From: Sphingomonadales bacterium
Lineage (GTDB): Bacteria; Pseudomonadota; Alphaproteobacteria; Sphingomonadales; Sphingomonadaceae
Assembly (NCBI GenBank): GCA_025360285.1
Contig: JANYCM010000012.1
Location: forward strand, 1 to 18,812
DNA length: 18,812 nucleotides
Reading direction: 5' to 3'
In this document: positions 15,590 to 18,812 of the stretch, piece after piece
Layout: the number at the start of each line of letters is the position of its first letter
How positions within the stretch are numbered: the first letter of the stretch is position 1
Position numbers and translations under genes: made by a program
The notes under the pieces: model-generated
Databases searched by the model: none
What the model was told of the DNA's origin: nothing
Seen by the model: only the letters and a program-made list of their open reading frames with translations

Positions 15590-15615
15590 GGCGAAACCCC
15601 AAGGCGAAACCCCAA
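15590..15615. repeat. Tandem 13-bp direct repeat
   Basis: GGCGAAACCCCAA occurs twice back to back without a mismatch, ending 4 nt before the ATG of the DUF2141 gene. It occupies the place where the leader and ribosome site should be. It could affect translation or be a slippage product. Confidence 0.6.
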
Positions 15616-15619
15616 GCGC

Positions 15620-16141
15620 ATGGCAAAATCATCATGGTCGGCGGTAATGGCAGCCGGCATGGCAATCATGGTGGCGCTTGGCGCGAGCCCGGCGGCCGCG
15701 CAGGAGCCTGTTCTGGGCAGCGACGCCGGCGCCTGCCGTCCCGGCGCCGGCGGTACCGCCGCGCTGGTCATCGTCGAAGGTTTTCGGGATCGCGCCGGGC
15801 GCCTGCGGGTGCAATATTATGGCGACAACCCCGATGATTATCTCGCCAGCGGCAAATATCTGCGGCGCGAGGAGATGGCGGTAACGGCGGCGGGCGAGAT
15901 GGCGGTGTGCATCACCCTGCCCGGTCCCGGCCGCTATGCCATGGTGGCGCTGCATGATCGCGATGCCGATGGTCGGCTGTCGATTTTTTCGGATGGCATC
16001 GGTTTTTCCAATAATCCCAAGCTGGTACTCGCCAAGCCCAAGTCCGAAAAAACGCTGTTCACCGCTGGGCCGGGGCTGACAACGCTGCATATCGTGCTGA
16101 ATTACTGGCGCGGCCTGTCGGTGCGGCCCTGGGGGGAATAA
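15620..16141 (+). CDS. Exported DUF2141-domain protein
   Basis: 173 residues. Residues 1-27 are a signal peptide (positive start, hydrophobic core, ASPAAA before Gln28), so the product is probably periplasmic. The body matches DUF2141: an N-terminal strand (AALVIVEGFRDRAGRLRVQYYGD), then the hallmark ALHDRDADGRLSIFSDGIGFSNN at 110-132, with the Asp-rich turn resembling a calcium-binding loop. Two cysteines (39 and 97) could pair. The family's biochemical role is unknown. It lies 72 bp upstream of the protochlorophyllide reductase gene on the same strand, so co-transcription is possible but not shown. The ribosome site is weak; a start at Met10 (15647) is possible but would shorten the signal peptide. 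Confidence 0.82.
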   Translation: MAKSSWSAVMAAGMAIMVALGASPAAAQEPVLGSDAGACRPGAGGTAALVIVEGFRDRAGRLRVQYYGDNPDDYLASGKYLRREEMAVTAAGEMAVCITLPGPGRYAMVALHDRDADGRLSIFSDGIGFSNNPKLVLAKPKSEKTLFTAGPGLTTLHIVLNYWRGLSVRPWGE

Positions 16142-16213
16142 GGCGCGGCGTTGCGGCGGCGCCCGGCTTGCGCCAAAAACCGGCAATTAAAGTTCCGTCA
16201 TCCAAAGGTTCGC

Positions 16214-17173
16214 ATGGCCGCAACGCATCCCCCCGTCGTGATCATTACCGGTGCTTCCTCGGGCGTCGGGCTATGGGCGGCCAAGGCGTTGGCGACGCGC
16301 GGCTGGCATGTCGTGATGGCCTGCCGTGATCTGGCCAAGGCGGCGGCGGCGGCCGATAACATCGGCATTCCGGCGGCGTCGCGCACGCTTCTCGGCATCG
16401 ATCTGGGCTCGCTGGCGAGTGTCCGGGGCTTTGTCGCGGCGTTTCAGGCGACGGGCCTGGGGCTTGATGCCCTGGTCTGCAATGCCGCGGTTTATCTGCC
16501 GCGGCTTACGGTGCCGCAGCGATCGCCCGAAGGCTATGAGATCAGCGTTGCCACCAATTATTTCGGGCATTTCCTGCTCGCCAATCTGCTGCTGCCGGTC
16601 CTTGAAAAAGCCGCCGCGCCGCGGTTGGTAACGCTGGGCACGGTGACCGCCAATTCGGAGGAATTCGGCGGCAAGGTGCCGATTCCGGCACCGGCGGACC
16701 TTGGCGATCTTGCCGGGCTGGCGGCGGGTTTCCGCGATCCCGTCGCGATGATCGACGGCCAGAAATTCAAGCCCGGCAAGGCTTACAAGGATTCAAAGCT
16801 CTGCACGATGATCATGAGCCGGGAGCTGCACCGCCGCTTTCACGCTGATACGGGCATCATCTTTTCAACGCTTTATCCCGGCTGTGTCGCCGATACGCCG
16901 CTGTTCCGCCACGCGCCGGCGGCGTTCCGGCGCATCTTCCCCTGGTTCCAGAAAAACATCACCAAGGGCTATGTTTCGCAGCCGCTGGCCGGTGAACGCG
17001 TCGCCGATGTCGTCGCCGATCCGCGCTTTACGGAGTCGGGGGTACATTGGAGCTGGGGCAACCGCCAGAAGGCCGGGCGCGAGGCCTTTGCCCAGCCGCT
17101 CAGCGCCCGCGCCAATGATCAGGGTCGCGCGGCACGGCTGTGGGACCTGACGGCCGGACTCACCGGGCTCTGA
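16214..17173 (+). CDS. por: Light-dependent protochlorophyllide reductase (LPOR)
   Basis: 319 residues from the ATG at 16214 (AAAGG 5 nt upstream), almost the length of cyanobacterial enzymes. The SDR fold has TGASSGVG (12-19) and catalytic Tyr191 and Lys195 in GKAYKDSKLC. LPOR-only features are all present: VCNAAVY (88-94), SVATNYFGHFLL, LGTVTANSEEFGGKVPIPAP (141-160), LYPGCVADTPLFR with reactive Cys224, FPWFQKNITKGYVSQ (242-255) and GVHWSWGNRQKAGREAF (276-292). Cysteines 37, 89, 197 and 224 match the four conserved ones. The enzyme uses NADPH and light to reduce the C17=C18 bond of protochlorophyllide to chlorophyllide, and it tolerates oxygen. In proteobacteria it is rare and thought to be acquired by transfer. 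The downstream antiporter start follows 1 nt after its stop. Confidence 0.96.
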   Translation: MAATHPPVVIITGASSGVGLWAAKALATRGWHVVMACRDLAKAAAAADNIGIPAASRTLLGIDLGSLASVRGFVAAFQATGLGLDALVCNAAVYLPRLTVPQRSPEGYEISVATNYFGHFLLANLLLPVLEKAAAPRLVTLGTVTANSEEFGGKVPIPAPADLGDLAGLAAGFRDPVAMIDGQKFKPGKAYKDSKLCTMIMSRELHRRFHADTGIIFSTLYPGCVADTPLFRHAPAAFRRIFPWFQKNITKGYVSQPLAGERVADVVADPRFTESGVHWSWGNRQKAGREAFAQPLSARANDQGRAARLWDLTAGLTGL

Positions 17174-17174
17174 T

Positions 17175-18356
17175 TTGTCCACCACCGAAATCTTCCTGAT
17201 CGCCATGCTGATGATCTTCAGCCTGCCGTGGCTGGCGTGGCGGCTGGGGCGGACGGACTATTATGCGCCGCTTGTGGTGGTGCAGATCATCACTGGTATC
17301 CTGCTCGGGCCGGGCGTGCTGGGAGCGGTGTTTCCGGGCTATTATGGCTTTGTTTTCAATCCGCAGGTCACCGGCGCGCTGAACGGCATCGCCTGGTGGG
17401 CGGTGATGATGTTCGTCTTTGTGGCGGGCGTGGAGCTTGATCTGCGCCAGGCCTGGGCGCGGCGGCGCGAGACGGGCATCACCGCCGGGCTGGCACTTGT
17501 GGTGCCGCTGGTGCTGGGCAGTCTGGCCGCGGTGGTGCTGCTGGCGACAGGGGCTGGCTGGGCCGGGCAGAGGGGCGCGCAATGGCAGGTGGTGCTGGGT
17601 ATCGGCATGGCCTGTGCGGTGACGGCGCTGCCGATTCTGGTGCTGCTGATGGAAAAGCTCGCCATCCTGCGGCTGCCGCTGGGGCAGCGTATCCTGCGCT
17701 ATGCCAGCCTTGACGATGTGGCGATCTGGGGCGTGCTGGCGATCATCCTGCTGGATTGGCAGCGCATGGCGCGGCAGGCCGGGTTCCTGATTTTGTTCGC
17801 CGTTTTCAGCCTGTTGCTGCGCCGGCTTATGGCGCGGGTGACGCCGGCGGACCGTTGGTACATCGCGCTGATCTGGCTGGCGGGCTGCGGTTTTGCCGCG
17901 GATTGGGCCGGGCTGCATTTCATGGTCGGGGCGTTCCTGGCCGGCGCGGTATGCGATGCTGATTGGTTCGATCGCCGGCAGATGGATGCGTTTCGGGATC
18001 ATGTGCTGCTGGCGGTGATGCCGGTATTCTTCCTGTCCACCGGGCTGAAAACCCGCTGGGATGTCGGCGGGGCGGCGGTCTTTGGCGCAGCGGCGCTGCT
18101 GCTGGTGGCGGCGGTTGTGGGCAAGCTGGCCGGGGTGCAGATCGCCGGGCGTATCCTCAACTGGCCGCGCCGCGATGCCTGGGCGATCGGCTGGCTGCTG
18201 CAAACCAAGGCGCTGATCATGATCATCTTCGCCAATATCCTGCTCGATCGCGGCGTCATTACCGGCACGACCTTTACCGCGCTGTTGCTGATGGCGGTCG
18301 GAAGCACGATGCTGACGGTGCCGATGGTGACGCCGCTGCTGCGCAAGCCGGGCTGA
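17175..18356 (+). CDS. CPA2-type cation:proton antiporter
   Basis: 393 residues and very hydrophobic, about 11-12 membrane segments; it is the membrane domain only, with no C-terminal nucleotide-binding domain. The Na+/H+ exchanger fold shows VQIITGILLGPGVLG (36-50), FVAGVELDL (82-90), the cross-over segment ACAVTALPILVLLMEKLAIL (146-165), and acidic Asp180-Asp181 in YASLDDVAIWG, the expected ion/proton site. Later pieces are HFMVGAFLAGAVC and MPVFFLSTGLKT. It likely exchanges K+ or Na+ for H+ at the inner membrane. The start is TTG at 17175, 1 nt after the LPOR stop; an ATG at 17205 is the alternative. It probably depends on LPOR translation. No ribosome site is obvious for either start. Confidence 0.88.
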   Translation: MSTTEIFLIAMLMIFSLPWLAWRLGRTDYYAPLVVVQIITGILLGPGVLGAVFPGYYGFVFNPQVTGALNGIAWWAVMMFVFVAGVELDLRQAWARRRETGITAGLALVVPLVLGSLAAVVLLATGAGWAGQRGAQWQVVLGIGMACAVTALPILVLLMEKLAILRLPLGQRILRYASLDDVAIWGVLAIILLDWQRMARQAGFLILFAVFSLLLRRLMARVTPADRWYIALIWLAGCGFAADWAGLHFMVGAFLAGAVCDADWFDRRQMDAFRDHVLLAVMPVFFLSTGLKTRWDVGGAAVFGAAALLLVAAVVGKLAGVQIAGRILNWPRRDAWAIGWLLQTKALIMIIFANILLDRGVITGTTFTALLLMAVGSTMLTVPMVTPLLRKPG

Positions 18357-18434
18357 ACACCCAAGGATTTCCGGCGGTTACGGGGCGACGGCGGGGCGAT
18401 TTCGGCCCGGCCGGGGCGGTGCTGCGCTGCGGGA

Positions 18435-18480
18435 AAAACCCGGATTTTCAGGGTATGCCAGCGGTTCGGGACCGGGTTTT
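18435..18480. terminator. Possible terminator after the LPOR-antiporter unit
   Basis: AAAACCCGG (18435-18443) and CCGGGTTTT (18472-18480) are perfect 9-bp inverted copies with 28 bp between, ending in TTTT, about 80 bp after the antiporter stop. The loop is long for an intrinsic terminator. Confidence 0.3.
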
Positions 18481-18648
18481 GCGGGTAGCGCGCCCGGCGA
18501 TCGGGGTAGCGCCACCGGGCCGCAGCGGCGCGCGACCGGGCAAATGCCGGATGGGGTGATGGCCGGGGCTGGCGGGGGCGGCGCGGGGCCGAACGGGCGC
18601 CGGCGGGGCCAGTGTCCGTTCGGGTGCGCGATTGAGGCTGGAAACTCT

Positions 18649-18783
18649 CCTCTCCCGCCGGCGGGAGAGGTCGACCCGGCCACTTGGCCGAGCGGGTGAG
18701 GGTGTTCTTCGTGCTTGGAAACGCGTGAACACCCTCACCCGGCGCGCTGGCGCGCGTCTCGCCTCTCCCGCACGCGGGAGAGG
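18649..18783. repeat. REP/BIME-like composite inverted repeat
   Basis: A perfect 22-bp palindrome at 18649-18670 (half CCTCTCCCGCC) is followed by CGGGTGAGGGTGTTC at 18693-18707. After a 19-bp loop comes its exact inverted copy at 18727-18741, then a second near-identical palindrome at 18762-18783 (CCTCTCCCGC-AC-GCGGGAGAGG). The mirror order of palindrome and arm resembles two head-to-head REP units. Such elements are often multicopy in proteobacterial genomes. Confidence 0.7.
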
Positions 18784-18812
18784 AAGAATGTTACGGCTTC
18801 GCCGCTTCCTCC

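Larger units (their letters stand above)
18357..18812. other. Non-coding end region with inverted repeats
   Basis: No convincing gene in 456 bp: the open frames are Pro/Arg/Gly-rich shadows without ribosome sites. The first 250 bp are unusually GC-rich. The region holds a 9-bp inverted repeat after the antiporter gene and a REP-like structure, both listed separately. Confidence 0.6.

Noticed and set aside
16214..17173. Generic SDR annotation for the reductase
   Set aside because: The LPOR-specific blocks (GTVTANS, PIPAP, YPGCVADTPLFR, HWSWGNRQ) and conserved cysteines are not found in ordinary SDRs.
17160..18203. 347-codon minus-strand open frame opposite the antiporter
   Set aside because: Extremely Gln/His/Pro-rich, the mirror of a hydrophobic membrane protein; not a real gene.
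18649..18783. CRISPR array or transposon end
   Set aside because: There are only two palindromic units in inverted, not direct, order, with no spacers and no transposase gene nearby; a REP-like element fits better.

Overview
The window is a GC-rich chromosomal segment, most likely from an alphaproteobacterium of the Sphingomonadales type. This rests on the high GC, the lptF-lptG pair, an Azospirillum/Caulobacter-like oxidative sugar pathway, and a light-dependent protochlorophyllide reductase. Among proteobacteria that reductase is known mainly from aerobic anoxygenic phototrophs. The taxonomic call is inference; there is no rRNA here to test it.

Layout. (1) 1-1362: the 3' end of recQ, then two divergent genes for small exported glycine-zipper proteins. 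One of them carries a tyrosine repeat with a strict five-residue period. (2) 1407-2222: an SDR dehydrogenase, followed by a 634-bp gap with lower GC and no convincing gene. (3) 2857-6471: an oxidative, non-phosphorylative sugar module. A sugar-acid dehydratase and an SMP-30 lactonase lie on the minus strand, and a Gfo/Idh/MocA aldose 1-dehydrogenase diverges from them on the plus strand across only 46 bp. (4) 6512-11963: a galactoside unit. A GH42 beta-galactosidase is translationally coupled to an exported alpha/beta hydrolase (minus), and a GH36 alpha-galactosidase diverges from it (plus). The 71-bp gap ends in two overlapping palindromes at the GH36 start codon. (5) 11945-15460 (minus): lptF, lptG and a GNAT-like protein. 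(6) 15620-18356 (plus): a DUF2141 exported protein, the light-dependent protochlorophyllide reductase, and a CPA2-type cation:proton antiporter whose TTG start lies 1 nt after the reductase stop. (7) 18357-18812: non-coding, with a REP/BIME-like inverted repeat.

How the genes work together. GH42 and GH36 would release D-galactose (or, for GH42, L-arabinopyranose) from oligosaccharides in the cytoplasm. The dehydrogenase, lactonase and dehydratase would turn the free sugar into lactone, aldonate and 2-keto-3-deoxy-aldonate. D-galactose and L-arabinose share the C2-C4 configuration, so one enzyme set could serve both. Transporter, aldolase and regulator are not in the window. The reductase makes chlorophyllide for bacteriochlorophyll in light, independently of the oxygen-sensitive dark enzyme. 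It is the most notable gene here, and its tight coupling to an ion antiporter is the most unexpected arrangement.
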